Positions 10,554-22,081 of a stretch of DNA of 64,000 nucleotides are shown here, piece by piece. Below the pieces are notes generated by a model, which was not told the DNA's origin, did not search any database, and saw only the letters and a program-made list of their open reading frames with translations. The position numbers were made by a program, and so were the translations under genes. The DNA is from Hirundichthys speculiger (taxonomy: Eukaryota > Chordata > Actinopteri > Beloniformes > Exocoetidae), in assembly GCA_018398805.1 (NCBI GenBank), contig JAGFBZ010001543.1, positions 1 to 64,000 of the forward strand, in the 5' to 3' direction. Position 1 is the first letter of the stretch. Every line of letters begins with the position of its first letter.

Positions 10554-11760
10554 TCCAGACAGCTGCTCTATGAGCGGCTCTGATTCGTTACACGGTGGCA
10601 CTTTTTTTATAGCGAGTTGCATATACGAGCTTTCTGGAGCACAAAGTGCAGAAGCACCTGTTTCTCTTAACTTCTTACACCAGCTACCAAAAGGCTAAGC
10701 TTTTTTTTCCCCCTCTCTTTTCTATCCACACCCAGCGCCATTTTTTTATGCTTTGTCAATTAGGAGAGCATCTCCTAATTGCATCTCCATTAGGATTCAT
10801 GATTTTAGTCTCCACCCTACTTTCCGAAGATTCTCTCTCTGCTCGGGCAACCGACCATCTATGCAACATTGGACTCGGGGACTTGGTTGAAGCACGTTTT
10901 TCCAAAACCCGCTCTGTTCTACATCTGATCGGCTAATAAAGCTACTTTTAGAGAGAGTTGTGTTCCTCTCATATCATTGGCAGATGAACTTATAAACTCA
11001 AAAGTAATATCAATCAGATAGCTGGTTGGCAACCAGGCAAGCAGCCTGGTTGCCAACCAACTAAGCTAAAGACTTGACGTGAGCATACAGACATCAGCAG
11101 CAGCTGTCTGGAGTGGACTACGTTAACTTTAGTTGAACTTTGCAAACTCGGTTCACCTTTTGGAAAGAAAGCAGTCAACAGCTGCCTCCCCTCATTCTGC
11201 CTTCTTTGTTTTTCTTCTCTCTCTTTCTTCTTGCAGTAGCCCGATTTCTGCTTTTTAGGCAGCATGATGCCAATTCAATGTGGGTTCACTGACGTTACAC
11301 TTGTTGCCAGGTTGCTATTGGGTGGACTAAACCATTTTGCTCCTCCAAGAGGGGGCCTCCAGAATGTCCAATATGTTTGGAGGACTGTGACATAAAGTTC
11401 ATTCTCTCAGCTGATGTTATCAATATATGAAATAAAGCATGACACCAATTAATTGGAGGGCCTACTTCATTCGGGAAAAAAAAAGGATTTTCATGGGCTG
11501 CTCTCCCTGCTCGGGCCCTGGGTAATCAGGTCCACTTTTCCCCCCACTACCACGCCCATGTCCAGGGGTCCCTCTGTTTGGAGTGGAGCAGGCGGGTCGC
11601 TGACAGAAGGAGGACGGTTCCCAGAGAACTGTTTGCCCGAGCCCAGAGGTGGTGTTCTGCGGAGCGGACTCACCGGTTCGTGAGGTCTCCAGCCAGTTGG
11701 TCAGCATCGGGAAGCAGGACCTGAGGGTAATCAGCAGGGAATCCTTCCTCTGGAGCTGTT
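10554..11760. other. Intergenic with a perfect hairpin, no gene
   Basis: The stretch holds a 16-bp perfect hairpin (11023-11059) and short open frames on both strands at 11450-11710. Those frames lack recognisable domains and overlap each other antisense. Nothing else is supported. Confidence 0.4.
11023..11059. repeat. Perfect 16-bp stem hairpin
   Basis: TGGTTGGCAACCAGGC (11023-11038) pairs with GCCTGGTTGCCAACCA (11044-11059) across a 5-base loop, AAGCA. No flanking target duplication or transposon end was seen. Confidence 0.75.
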
Positions 11761-11764
11761 TTTT

Positions 11765-12310
11765 TTTTACTTATGATTTATTAATTCTTTCACTTTAATA
11801 ATACAATACACATTGAACACAGTGTCAGTAGCATTACTATCAGTCTTTATGATGGTATTTGTAGATAGTCCATTTTTCCCATCTGTCTTCCCATATTGTT
11901 TGTTGTAGTCTTATAATATGTGTGAGTCTCTCCATAACGTACATCTCATCAATGATTTCCAGCCAGTTACTCCGAGTAGGTGGGTCTTCTTAGTGCCATT
12001 TCCTTGTAATGGCTTTTTTTGAAGCTGCCAGCAAAATCTTAATCACATACTAGTCCTTGTCATGAATATTTCTTCGATTTACATTTCCTAAATATAATAC
12101 AGTGCATGTTTTAGGTAGTTCATGACTTAATATCTTTGTCATCTCTTTCCACACATCATCCCAGTATTTTGAAATTTTGGAACAATGCCAAAAAACATGT
12201 GTGTGACCCACATTCTGTTCTCCACACCGTCTCCAGCAGAGTTCTAGAACAGGTGATCTTCCCTTTTTCATTTTTGGTGTGATAAAGAACCTATGGAGCT
12301 TTGGAGCTCA
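11765..12310 (-). mobile_element. L1-type LINE fragment
   Basis: The minus strand at 12271-12050 encodes a stretch with CWRRCGEQ, then HVFWHC and then YWDDV. These match the zinc-knuckle-like CWRC...H..W.C region after the reverse transcriptase of L1-type LINEs. The frame is short and broken on both sides. The flank down to about 11765 is AT-rich and may be the element's 3' part. Confidence 0.55.
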
Positions 12311-14325
12311 TTTGACATCCACTCAATGTCCTCGAGGAGGGTTAGCAATCTTTTTGTATAACGATCTCAGTTTGGTGTGGTGTTTTTGGGATTTTTCTTA
12401 GTTCTCCTTGTTTCTTGTAGTCCTGTTCCTGAGGTTTCCCCGGACAAACACCAGTGCCACAATCTGGGCTGGTGTGGATCGGTTCTCCCTATCCTAACTC
12501 TGCCCCCATCGTCTCAGCTCTCGCTTAATTGTCTGCTCTAGCTTCCGCTTTAGCTTCTCCTCGGTTCACCTTGGACTCTACCAGTGCTCAGCCCAGGTCA
12601 GAAGTTTGTCCTGTTTGTCTACAGGTATGTTTCCACTAGCAGGAGTTCCAGCATTGTTTCTCAGGGTCGGATCATTGACACCTATCTTCATTACCAGGAA
12701 CAACACCACTAAAAAGGAAACTTTTACTTTGTACTCCGAGTGGTCCTGATAAACTTCTGGATTGGGGAGAGGTTGGTCGTGATGACTGTCAGGTTCAGCC
12801 AACCTAAAACACTTTTCAAAAGGAAGACAAGAGACAGTTGTTATATTTTACTTGCAAGGAGAACAGACAGAGTGCTCAGTTACAGTCTCCAACCCGCTCT
12901 GGGTCAACTCCTGCTGAACTCTCTCTTTTATTGTCTTAGGACGTCCCTGCTTTACACAGGATATGCAGCGCTAAGGGGTTTGGGGGGTGACTAACTGCAT
13001 ATCTTAAAGAGCCATGGAGATGGCTACCAACACCACACAGAAGATGATATCAGTCCATTACAGGGACAGTGAGAGATGGCCCAGCAGGCCATCTGACAAA
13101 CCCAAAATCCCTCGCCAAGTGACAAGCAAGCTAAGGATGATGCAAGTACAAAATTCCAGGTTTTCAATCACAGTGGGAAAAGAGGCAGAGATTGACTGGG
13201 TTGGATGTATTGCAAACATTGTCACTCAACCTGGGACACTTATTTCCTCAGAAAAAAACCCCGTTCCTGTGCTTGTATGGAGGAGCCTCCACCTGCTGCA
13301 GCCAACTTTGCATCTCCCTCCTACAGCTGTAGTCCACAAATGCTAGCAGCAACCAGGAAACTGAGGTGAGCACCAGGCAGATGCTTTCATTTTGTTACTA
13401 GTATTTACTTAGTGTTATATTTTATTCAGGGCCAACTGAATAAGGCAGTCAGTGAGCAGAGATATTGACTGTGGACCGGAGGAGCGAGATCATCTTTAGA
13501 TTGCAGAAGACCATAATGTTTTATGAAAGCACACGCTGGGGAAAGATATGTTGCACTTTCATGGAATCACTGTGAATGCACAGCTGGAAGGTGTAGGTGG
13601 AATAAACAGGACATCTCTGGTGCATCTTTATACTCCAATCTGTGTGAGAAAGTAGGTCATCCAGGAGGTCATCCAGAGGGGAAAAAACTCTTATTACAGA
13701 TTTGAAGGAAAAAAAATTAAAAAAAAAATCTGCATCAGTATTCTAATCTGAAACTACTCACAGAAACATGTTTAGATTCAATGAATCCACTCCCTGACTA
13801 TGTCATCATCTCTAATGTTTTCTGAAAGAAACTGTAAAGATTCTGATAATATATCACAGAGATCAGATAGTCCATACATTAACCATACACAGCTGCAACT
13901 CTGCTGCTTTAAGAATCCTCAGTTCCTCACATCTCTCACACATCAATTACATACACTGACACACATACACACACACACACCAAGAATTGGGCTAAAAAGT
14001 ATTTAACAAAATGAGAGATCCTCAGTTCAGATCATTATTTTATTTGAAAAACAAAGGAAACACTTGAGCATCCTTCTCTCTCATCCAAGAGCTTCTCAGG
14101 AGCTGACACCACCTTCAAAATCTTAAAAAGACTGATTTCTGTCTCACAGCTAGGACAAGAGCAAACAGAGGACTGACAGTTCCTGTTCACACACTCCTTT
14201 ATCAAACTGTATCTGCACCAGACAGAAGTCAAAGAAAGGCATTTGTTTCCTCTGAAAATGTTTCAGAAGCACAGGTTAGGCAGGTAGCCAGAGCTTTCTG
14301 CTGAAACTAGTTAGAATCAGACTCA
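12311..14325. other. Intergenic, no gene recognised
   Basis: Contains a short (CA)n tract near 13955-13980 and several small open frames (for example 13014-13346 plus strand) without a recognisable domain. No splice structure could be built with confidence. Confidence 0.4.
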
Positions 14326-14329
14326 ACAC

Positions 14330-15068
14330 TCAGTGCGTTTACATGGGAAGTTTAATTCCTCTTTAATTCAGAATTAAAGTTAAATCCGAATAAAAGTTAC
14401 CATGTAAACACCTAATTCCATATGAAAATGTCAATTCCGAATTTAACTTTATTCCAAAGTAAGTGGCTGGTTTATTCCCATTTTAATTCCGCATTAAATA
14501 ATTCCGCGGTCATGTAAACACTCATTCCTGTTTAAATTAATTCCCGTCTTTCTGCGCATGCTCGTTCTCTTGCCCGTCTGTCGCGATGACGCTTATATTC
14601 CGCGCTGGGCTTGTTTTCAAAACGGCAGCACACAGTAAACGGTGTTCAAGAGCAGAGACGATTTATTTAATAAATAGCTTGGAGCAACTGGAAATAATTA
14701 AAAGAACAGATGGCAGGAAACATAAAAATTGTGAGCTTTTCAAAGCGGCCAGGTTAAATGAAGGAGGTTTCGCAGATAGAGACGCCACCCAGGTCAAAAA
14801 TAAGTGGAATGTTGTTGCTAATCGAGTTGTTGCTAAGTTTGTTTTCTTCTGGTAGATGTAAAGACGTCCGCCCCCCTATCCAATCAGAACCCTTCCCAAC
14901 CCCCAGACCTAAAGCGGAGTTGGATAAAGCCGACCAAACGTGTTTTCCATGTAAACCTTAATTCAGAATTACTATTTCCATGTAAACTCGAAGGAAAATA
15001 GTTTAATTCGGAATTATTTAATTCGGAATTATTAATTCCGAATTAAAAAACATCATGTAACCGCAGCC
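14330..15068 (+). mobile_element. Harbinger-like DNA element with Myb/SANT remnant
   Basis: The ends read TGCGTTTACATG at the left and CATGTAACCGCA at the right, inverted to each other with one mismatch. Next to both ends are AT-rich subterminal inverted repeats built on AATTCCGAATTAA words. The interior holds a Myb/SANT-like coding remnant (14586-14855). PIF/Harbinger elements carry a separate Myb/SANT DNA-binding protein beside the transposase, so this fits a deletion derivative that kept only that part. No clean target duplication was found, so the borders are plus or minus a few bases. Confidence 0.6.
14586..14855 (+). pseudogene. Myb/SANT-like DNA-binding domain remnant in a DNA transposon
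   Basis: The frame contains ETIYLINSLEQLEIIKRTDG, followed by a block with ELFKAARLNEGG and then ATQVKNKWN. The spacing of aromatic and hydrophobic positions and the final Q-x-K-x-K-W resemble the Myb/SANT-like (trihelix-type) domains of Harbinger accessory proteins. The first helix usually starts with a conserved W, which is not seen here. The frame ends shortly after the domain. The family assignment is from motif memory only. Confidence 0.45.
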
Positions 15069-15074
15069 ACTTAA

Positions 15075-15620
15075 TCGTTGGTGGCCGCTGAACTCCACCT
15101 CCCACCTAAAAGCTGCCTCTCTCTGCTCTTACCTGCGAATAAGGAAATGCTGCAGCACAGCCTTGTCCTTTCACCTGATAGTCTGTTCCCCCAGTCTGGA
15201 GGGAGCCCACCTGTTGGCCTCGCTGTGAGAACACACTCCCCAGGTGCCCTCGCTAACAGAGAATGATGTCAGTTTCACTCTTCCTGCTGCGAGGAAAAGC
15301 TTCTACTCAGATAATTATAGGAAACACAAATGAGATTAACATTCAGTCTTTACCCAGCAGCCTCACTTAGCTGCTATCAGTGCTAAACCCTTATTACTCG
15401 AGTTCACTCTTCAGGCAACTGTACATTTACATTTACTGGAACATGTTTATCTCATAGTTCTGCATTCCTGTAGAAAATAGAAACATAATTGGTCTCTTCA
15501 TGAGACTTATTGAGGGAGAGTCATAGATGTCAGTGAGACAGGTAAATGTTTAAAAGCCAACAACCACGATAAACAGTTCAGTCATTTATGATTCAGATGT
15601 TACAGTTTCAGCCTCTCAAA
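15075..15620. other. Intergenic, nothing recognised
   Basis: Plain intergenic DNA between two DNA transposons. No frame with a recognisable domain. Confidence 0.4.
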
Positions 15621-15622
15621 TA

Positions 15623-17201
15623 CACTACTCAAAAAATTAAAGGAACACTTTGTAATCAGAGTATAGCATCAAGTGAATTAAACTTCTGCGATATTGATTT
15701 GGTCAGGTAAGTAGCAGAGGGGGTTGTTAATCAGTTTCAGTTGCTTTGGTGTTAATGAAATTAACAACAGGTGCACTAGAGGGGCAACAACGAGACGACC
15801 ATCAAAACAGGAATGGTTTTACAGGTGGAGGCCAATGACATTTTTTTCCCCTCCTCATCTTTTCTGACTCTTTTTCACCAGTTTTGCATTTGGCTAGGGT
15901 CACTGTCACTACTGTTAGCATGAGGTGATACCTGGACCCTACAGAGGTTGCACAGGCAGTCCAACTCCTCCAGGATGGCACATCAATACGTGCCATAGCC
16001 AGAAGGTTTGCTGTGTCTCCCAGCACAATCTCAAGAGCATGGAGGAGATTCCAGGAGACAGGCAGTTACTCCAGGAGAGCTGGACAGGGCCGCAGAAGGT
16101 CTACAACCCATCAGCAGGACCGGTATCTGCTCCTTTGTGCAAGGAGGAGCAGGAGGAGCACTGCCAGAGCCCTACAAAATAACCTCCAGCAGGCCACTGG
16201 TGTGAATGTCTCTGACCAAACAATCAGAAACAGACTCATGAGGGTGGCCTGAGGGCCCAACGTCCTCTAGTGGATCCTGTGCTCATTGCCCGGCACCGTG
16301 GAGCTCGATTGGCATTTGCCACAGAACAACGGAACTGGAAAGTCCGCCACTGGCGCCCTGTGCTTTTCACAGATGAGAGCAGGTTCACCCTGAGCACATG
16401 TGACAGACGTGAAAGGGTCTGGAGAAGCCGTGGAGAACGTTATGCTGCCTGTAACATCGTTCAGCATGACCGGTTTGGTGGTGGGTCAGTGATGATCTGG
16501 GGAGGCATATCCATGGAGGGACGCACAGACCTTTACAGACTAGACAACGGCACCCTGACTGCCATTAGGTATCAGGATGAAATCCTTGCACCCATTGTCA
16601 GACCCTATGCTGGTGCAGTGGGTCCTGGGTTCCTCCTGGTGCACGACAATGCCCGGCCTCATGTGGCGAGAGTATGCAGGCAGTACCTGGAGGATGAAGG
16701 AATTGATACCATTGATTGGCCCCCCACGCTCGCCTGACCTAAATCCAATAGAACACCTCTGGGACATTATGTTTCGATCCATCTGACGCCGCCAGGTTGC
16801 ACCTCAGACTGTCCAGGAGCTCAGTGATGCCCTGGTCCAGATCTGGGAGGAGATACCCCAGGATGCCATCCGTTGTCTCATTAGGAGCATGCCCCTACGT
16901 TGTCAGACATGCATACACGCACGTGGGGCCATACAAATTACTGAATACCATTTTGAGTTGCTGCAATGAAATTTCAGTAAAATGGACTAGCCTGCCGCAT
17001 CATTTTTTCACTGTAATCTTTGGGGTGTCTTTGAATTCAGCCCTCTGTAGGTTGATCATTTTCATTTCCATCAAATGATGTGGCATCCTTTTGTTCCTAA
17101 CACATCACCCAGTCCATATCAGTATAAATAAACAGCAGGATTTTTTTCCCATTGAGATCTGATGTGTTTTCAAAGTGTTCCTTTAATTTTTTTTAGCAGT
17201 A
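15623..17201 (+). mobile_element. Tc1/mariner transposon, about 1.58 kb
   Basis: The left end CACTACTCAAAAAATTAAAG and the right end (TTTTTTTTAGCAGTA read inward as TACTGCTAAAAAAAATTAAA) are terminal inverted repeats that both continue into GGAACACTTTG. TA dinucleotides flank the element at 15621-15622 and 17202-17203, the target duplication of the Tc1/mariner superfamily. The interior carries the decayed transposase described separately. Confidence 0.93.
15920..16969 (+). pseudogene. Tc1-like transposase, inactivated
   Basis: The enzyme cuts and pastes its element in the nucleus. Visible parts in order are the helix-turn-helix paired-like domain ([20 protein letters not shown], about 15975-16035), FTDESRF with the first catalytic Asp (about 16365-16385), VHDNARPHVA with the second Asp (about 16640-16670), and SPDLNPIEHLWD with the final Glu (about 16730-16765). 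It is dead four ways. Codon 3 is TGA (15926-15928, likely CGA to TGA). There is a 1-base loss near 16240 and a 1-base gain in the C run near 16720. A further TGA sits at about 16783. The normal stop context is the TGA at 16967-16969. Confidence 0.92.
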
Positions 17202-17229
17202 TATTTTTCATCTTTTTTTTTTTTTTTTT

Positions 17230-18030
17230 ACAGGCATTTGCTGCTGTTGCCTTGAATCAATCACAGCTTCGTCGTAGCTATGCTGCTATAGGTCTACACT
17301 GCAGAGGGATGCCGACATGATCTGCTGAGTGGTGTCTCTGCTGCTCTTCTCCATTTCCTTCCCTTTCCTCCTCCCTTCTTCCTCCTCCAGCTCATTCCAT
17401 AGTTAATTAGGAGTACCTTGTTACTATAACTGTGCTCCATTTTCTTTCCTGTAGTTTGTTGTGCTGTTTTGCCCCCCTTTTTTCTTGTTTCTTTCTGTAT
17501 GTTTGCAGGTCAGAGTTTCCTGAGTTGCATGCTGACTTGCAGTTCCATCCTCTGGCCATCCCGGGGTTCACCTCCACCTGTGTGTAGATGTGTTTGGGTT
17601 GCCAGCTGGCGTGGTGACCGGTGATCTAGTCCTCTGAACATCTCACCTCAGTGCTGCTACTTACATCTGTATATGTTTATGTTTATGTAGTCATTTCATT
17701 CTGTCATTTGTGTGCTCTCCTCTCTCTGTCCTGTCTCCCCTCTTTTTCTTTCTTTACCCAACTGGCCTTCGGCAGGAAGGTCCCCACATATGAGCCAGGT
17801 CCTGCTCAAGGTTTCTTCCTCTTAAAGTGGAGTTTTTCCTTGCCACTGTTTGGCAAAGGTTTTTTTCTCCCTCTGTGGGAGTTTTTTTACCTGCCATTAT
17901 CCTTGATTTGGATTTAATATTATAATTTTAGTTAGTGATATCTGATCGGGGGTCATGCTCTGGGTCTCTGTAAAGCACATAGAGACAATTGACATTGTAA
18001 CAGACACTATACAAATAAAATTGAAATGAT
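17230..18030 (+). repeat. Long L2-like dispersed fish repeat (copy 2)
   Basis: The 3' part reads AGGTTTCTTCCTCTTAAAGT, then GGAGTTTTTCCTTGCCACTG, then GGGTCTCTGTAAAGCAC and finally TATACAAATAAAATTGAA. The same modules recur in the minus orientation at about 24400-24960, in plus at 31690-31840 and in minus at 395-520. The upstream part (17265-17335) resembles 2815-2890. It is non-coding as it stands. The repeat looks like the 3' region of an old LINE, but the family is unverified. Confidence 0.75.
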
Positions 18031-18179
18031 CAACATAGTGCGGCAACACAGATGTACTGTCAAAGGAAGGAGACAGGACATGCAAAAAGGGCTGAGCAGT
18101 CACAGTCAGTAAGATATAAATCATTGAGACAAGTGGCACCATATGTATCCATATACCATATGTATATTTTGTCATGGCT

Positions 18180-18183
<4 letters not shown>

Positions 18184-18246
<63 letters not shown>
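18184..18246. repeat. (TA)n microsatellite
   Basis: About 31 uninterrupted TA units. The Tyr/Ile repeat frames here are artefacts of the microsatellite. Confidence 0.97.
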
Positions 18247-18250
<4 letters not shown>

Positions 18251-18385
18251 TCATGGAAAAAATTTATTAGACCACCCTTGTTCTCCAGTTTCTTGTTCAT
18301 TTTAATGCCTGGTACAACTAAAGGTACATTTGTTTGGACAAACATAACTTTAACCACAAAGATTGCTCATAAGAGTTTTATTTAA
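18247..18385 (+). mobile_element. Tc1-like end fragment
   Basis: Starts with ACAGTCATGGAAAAAATTTA, then TTAGACCACCC, and runs on through GCCTGGTACAACTAAAGG. This matches the well-known 5' end of a fish Tc1-family element. No transposase or opposite end is present. The fragment borders the (TA)n tract, consistent with insertion at TA and later loss. Confidence 0.65.
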
Positions 18386-18389
18386 GAGC

Positions 18390-18600
18390 TGATACTGACA
18401 AGTGCTGATGTTAAAAGTGTTTGAACAACAAATGTTATGGCACTTTAGTTCATATGACAGCAGAACATTTCAATAAAGGTGCATTTTACATTACTTTTGA
18501 ATTCATTTTTTGATTTTGCATATACAATGCGATTAATCGTGATTAATCAGGGAAATAATGTGATTAATCGCGATTTAAAATTTCAATCGTTTTAATCACA
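18390..18600 (-). mobile_element. hAT MITE fragment, sister of the 24.5-kb copy
   Basis: Read on the minus strand this closely follows 24520-24715: the GATTAATCACGATTAATCGC-type block, then AATGTTCTGCTG, then CATAACATTTGTTGTTCAAA. The TAGGGCTGGGCAA end is missing and a (CA)n tract follows at 18597-18612, so this copy lost its terminus. Confidence 0.75.
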
Positions 18601-19200
18601 CACACACATACACACCGGTACACATGTGTGTGTTGATGTGTTTTTTTTTTTTTATTATTATTATTATTAAACAAATAACTGCCTGGTGGTTTCCTTTCCA
18701 TAGCTTTTTTTTTTCTTTTGGAACAAAGAACATGGTATTTCCAGGACACTCATTCGTTAGCTCCATGTCCGAACATATAGTTTCACTACAAAGGACAAAG
18801 GCTCACAAATCTACTACACTGTCATGGTTCCAAAATTATAAGATATCTATATTTTTCATTCTGTGAATTTTTCATTCCATCTACAAAATCATCTGGCACC
18901 TCCAGAGATGCACAGTACCAAAGAACCAAGTCAGAGCCCCACCTGACCCAGAACTTTTCTAGTGTTTCCATCAGTCATGACTGGTTTGAAGTGTGTATGA
19001 ACATGTGGTTGGTGTAGGTTGTAGCTGTGATGTAGGCTGACATCATCTTGTAGTAACACTGGTACACAACAACAGGTAAAGTTCATCTTTACTGCCTCAC
19101 AATTTCTGCACTGTTCAGGGCAAACGTTTTGGTCATTGTCACCCGTTTTTTCTGAGTGTATTTACCTGCAGAATTTTGGATTCCAACTTGTGTTATGGAG
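18601..19200. other. Upstream flank of irx7, low-complexity then unique DNA
   Basis: A (CA)n/(GT)n patch and a T-rich (TTA)n tract (18597-18670) are followed by unique DNA. Core promoter elements for irx7 were not recognisable here. Confidence 0.4.
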
Positions 19201-19204
19201 AAGC

Positions 19205-19720
19205 AGGCTACCTGTCTAAGCCAGTTGACGGGAGGAGCAGACGGAGGCCCGGAGCTGCAGGAGGTCCGTGTCTGATGGAGGTGGAGCTCAGCCTCTCCCT
19301 CCTTCCTCGAGCCTTCAGTGTGTCCGCGGGTTCCGCAGCAGAAACACCTGCGATGCTCCCGGACGCGCCTCCGCCTCTTACTCTCTCTTCCCTCCTCTTT
19401 TCCATCCTCCGCCGCACCAGGAAAACGCGCGCTGTCGTCCTCAGATGTGAGTTCGCCCGTGCGTAACAGTCAGCCTCCGTGCGCGCCGCCCGTTATGGCT
19501 TATCCTCAGGGTTTCCTCTTCCAGCCGTCCGTGTCCCTGGCCCGGTCCTTTAACTCCGGGGTCATCCTGGGAACGAGACCGGATGAACTGGGCCGTTCCC
19601 CGTCGGGCTCCGCCTTCGCTCCGTACTCTGGATCAGCTGCGTCTCCCGGATTCAGCGCGCGCGGGGAGCCCCGGGCCGCCGCCGCCCTCAGCTCCTTTAT
19701 GGTGAGCGTCCGCGTGGGAT
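19205..19720 (+). promoter_or_regulatory. CpG-rich island over the irx7 start
   Basis: CG dinucleotides are dense across about 500 bp (for example the GCGCGCTGTCGTCC and CCGTGCGCGCCGCCCG stretches), against a CpG-poor surrounding. The island covers the putative 5' UTR and coding exon 1 of irx7, as expected for a developmental homeobox promoter. No TATA box was seen at a convincing distance, and the transcription start is unknown. Confidence 0.7.
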
Positions 19721-22049
19721 TCAGGCTCAGGGCTCATAGAGATGTTTTAACAGGGAAATAAAGGGAAAAATCTGAAGTTTGAGTGTTTCTAAACAAGTGA
19801 GTTGAGCAAAGTGATTTAAGTGACTTTGCTGTAAGTGAACATTCAGTTCCTCTTACAGTTAATCTTAAAAAAAATTAAAACTATACTTCACTTTTTGATT
19901 GAATTACTTGAATGCGTTTTTTTTTTTTTTAGATCTCTGGACACTGAGGCGCTGAGTTCACAATTGAAAAAAAAAAATGGTAAAATGCTCATTTTAAAAG
20001 CTGTATACGATATATATATATTTTTTTCCAACTTTTCATATTCGGATTGTGTTTGGTTTTTTTGTTTGTTTTTTGCTGTTCAGCATTTTAAAACTCTTTT
20101 TCCTCTACGTTTTTTGGTGTATTTTGTATATAATGCTCTATCCCAAATATTTTTCAGAAAATCACTGTGATTTTTTTACTTGTTTTATTTTCAAAGTATC
20201 CTGTGAAACATCAAGCTCTTCTAGTGTGACGCTCCAGTCAGCTTCTGAGTGTAAATATCCAAGTCAGATATTTAATACCAGATATTAAAGTTTAAAGTCA
20301 GATATCCCAGTCCCACTGACTGGGATTTAAAGGAGCACCCATGCACATTTGCATACAATCAGAATCAGAATCAGAATCAGCTTTATTGGCCAAGTTTGTG
20401 CACACAAACAAGGAATGTGACTCCGGTTTCTAAGTTCTCTTTGTACAGTACAAAAAAATAAAGTTAGGTAAAGATTTAGATAGAAAAAAGATAATAGAAT
20501 TAGAATAAAAATAAAAAATAAAAGTTAAAATATAACAAATTACTAGAACAATATATACAAGCCAACATATAAATAAGTAAATAAATATGCATATTATACA
20601 ATTCTGAATGAATAGTGCAATCATATGCTGTGCAGAATTGAAGTGGTGCAAATATGCATATGAGGTGTTGTTGGCTTAAAAAGAGTAAATAAATTCTGTT
20701 TGGTTTCATTTAATCTTTACTAACCTGGGCTGAGATTAAGAATCGTTTTTATGGAGGTGAACTGCCAAGAAATCTGCTTTAGCTCCCAAACACAGAGCTT
20801 CAGGCTGAAGCAGACATCATTTGAAACACACACAAAAGACAAATAAGAACTATTCCTGCTGAATGTATTCATGTGTTGGTGTGATGACTGTTGCAGAGTC
20901 CAGGCTATGATCCATCCTCAGCCATCTCAGGATCCTTGGACTACCACCCATTCGGAGCACTCGGGCCTTACGCATATGGAGAACCCGCCTACAGGAAAAA
21001 TGCCACGCGGGACGCCACGGCCACGCTGAAGGCCTGGCTGAGCGAGCACCGGAAGAACCCGTACCCCACCAAGGGGGAGAAGATCATGCTGGCCATCATC
21101 ACCAAGATGACGCTGACTCAGGTTTCCACCTGGTTCGCCAACGCCCGCAGGAGGCTGAAGAAGGAGAACAAGATGACGTGGACCCCCCGCAACCGGAGTG
21201 AAGATGAGGAGGAGGAAGACAACATTGACCTGGAGTGCAATGAGGAGGAAGAGGAGACACTGAAGGTGAATCATGAGGAGACGGAGCTGAGGAACAAGGC
21301 TGGTGAGTCGGGGGGAGGGGTCTGGTTCGGTGTCACAGTAACTGAACACACTAGACAGCATCCACATTCAGACAGACAGGAGGGCTTTGAGGTTTGAAGC
21401 GGCTTGTTCACAAAACAAGGAACTTGTGCCTCAGCAGGATGAGCCGAAGTAAAGAGAAGCTGCTGGAATCTTCTTGAAGCAGCTTATCACAGAACAGAGA
21501 AAGACTTTTTTTTCTTTCTTTTGTTACAGATGTACAAATGTCCAATAGAATTCAAATCTAAAATCCAAAAGAAACACAAAGACACACAAAACTACAAAAT
21601 AAAACTAAAGATCACAAGAGCTAAAGCGGTTCAGTGATCGACTGCAATAACGACTGCAGCACTAAACATGTCAAATCCTCTCAAATCTAACTACTGATTG
21701 TTTGGAAGTTTAAGTAAAAACAGTACACATGTTACACCTTCATTTTCAGGTGTGAAATAAAGATTATTTTAGTTTCTGGTTGTCTGATAAACAATAAGGC
21801 AAAAAAAAAAAAAAGGATTGTGTAGTATTGTGTGTAGTATTGTGAGAGTTCAAGCACCATACAAAAACCTGAAACAAATCTTTACTTCTTCAAATGTAAT
21901 TGCATCCTTGTGTATTTGTATTTGAGTGAGAACTGAGACGACCGTAATCCAACTGCGTTGCTTCTGTCTGTGTGCTTGTCAGGATTGCTGCTGTAATACT
22001 CTGAATCATCATTATTGATAACAATCTTGATGAAATAGTTGCCCATTAT

Positions 22050-22081
<32 letters not shown>

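Noticed and set aside
11453..11707. Three overlapping GC-richer frames near 11.5 kb
   Set aside because: Antisense overlaps of each other, no domain, no conserved start or splice context.
18052..18385. Tyr/Ile-repeat open frames on both strands
   Set aside because: Produced by the (TA)n tract at 18184-18246.
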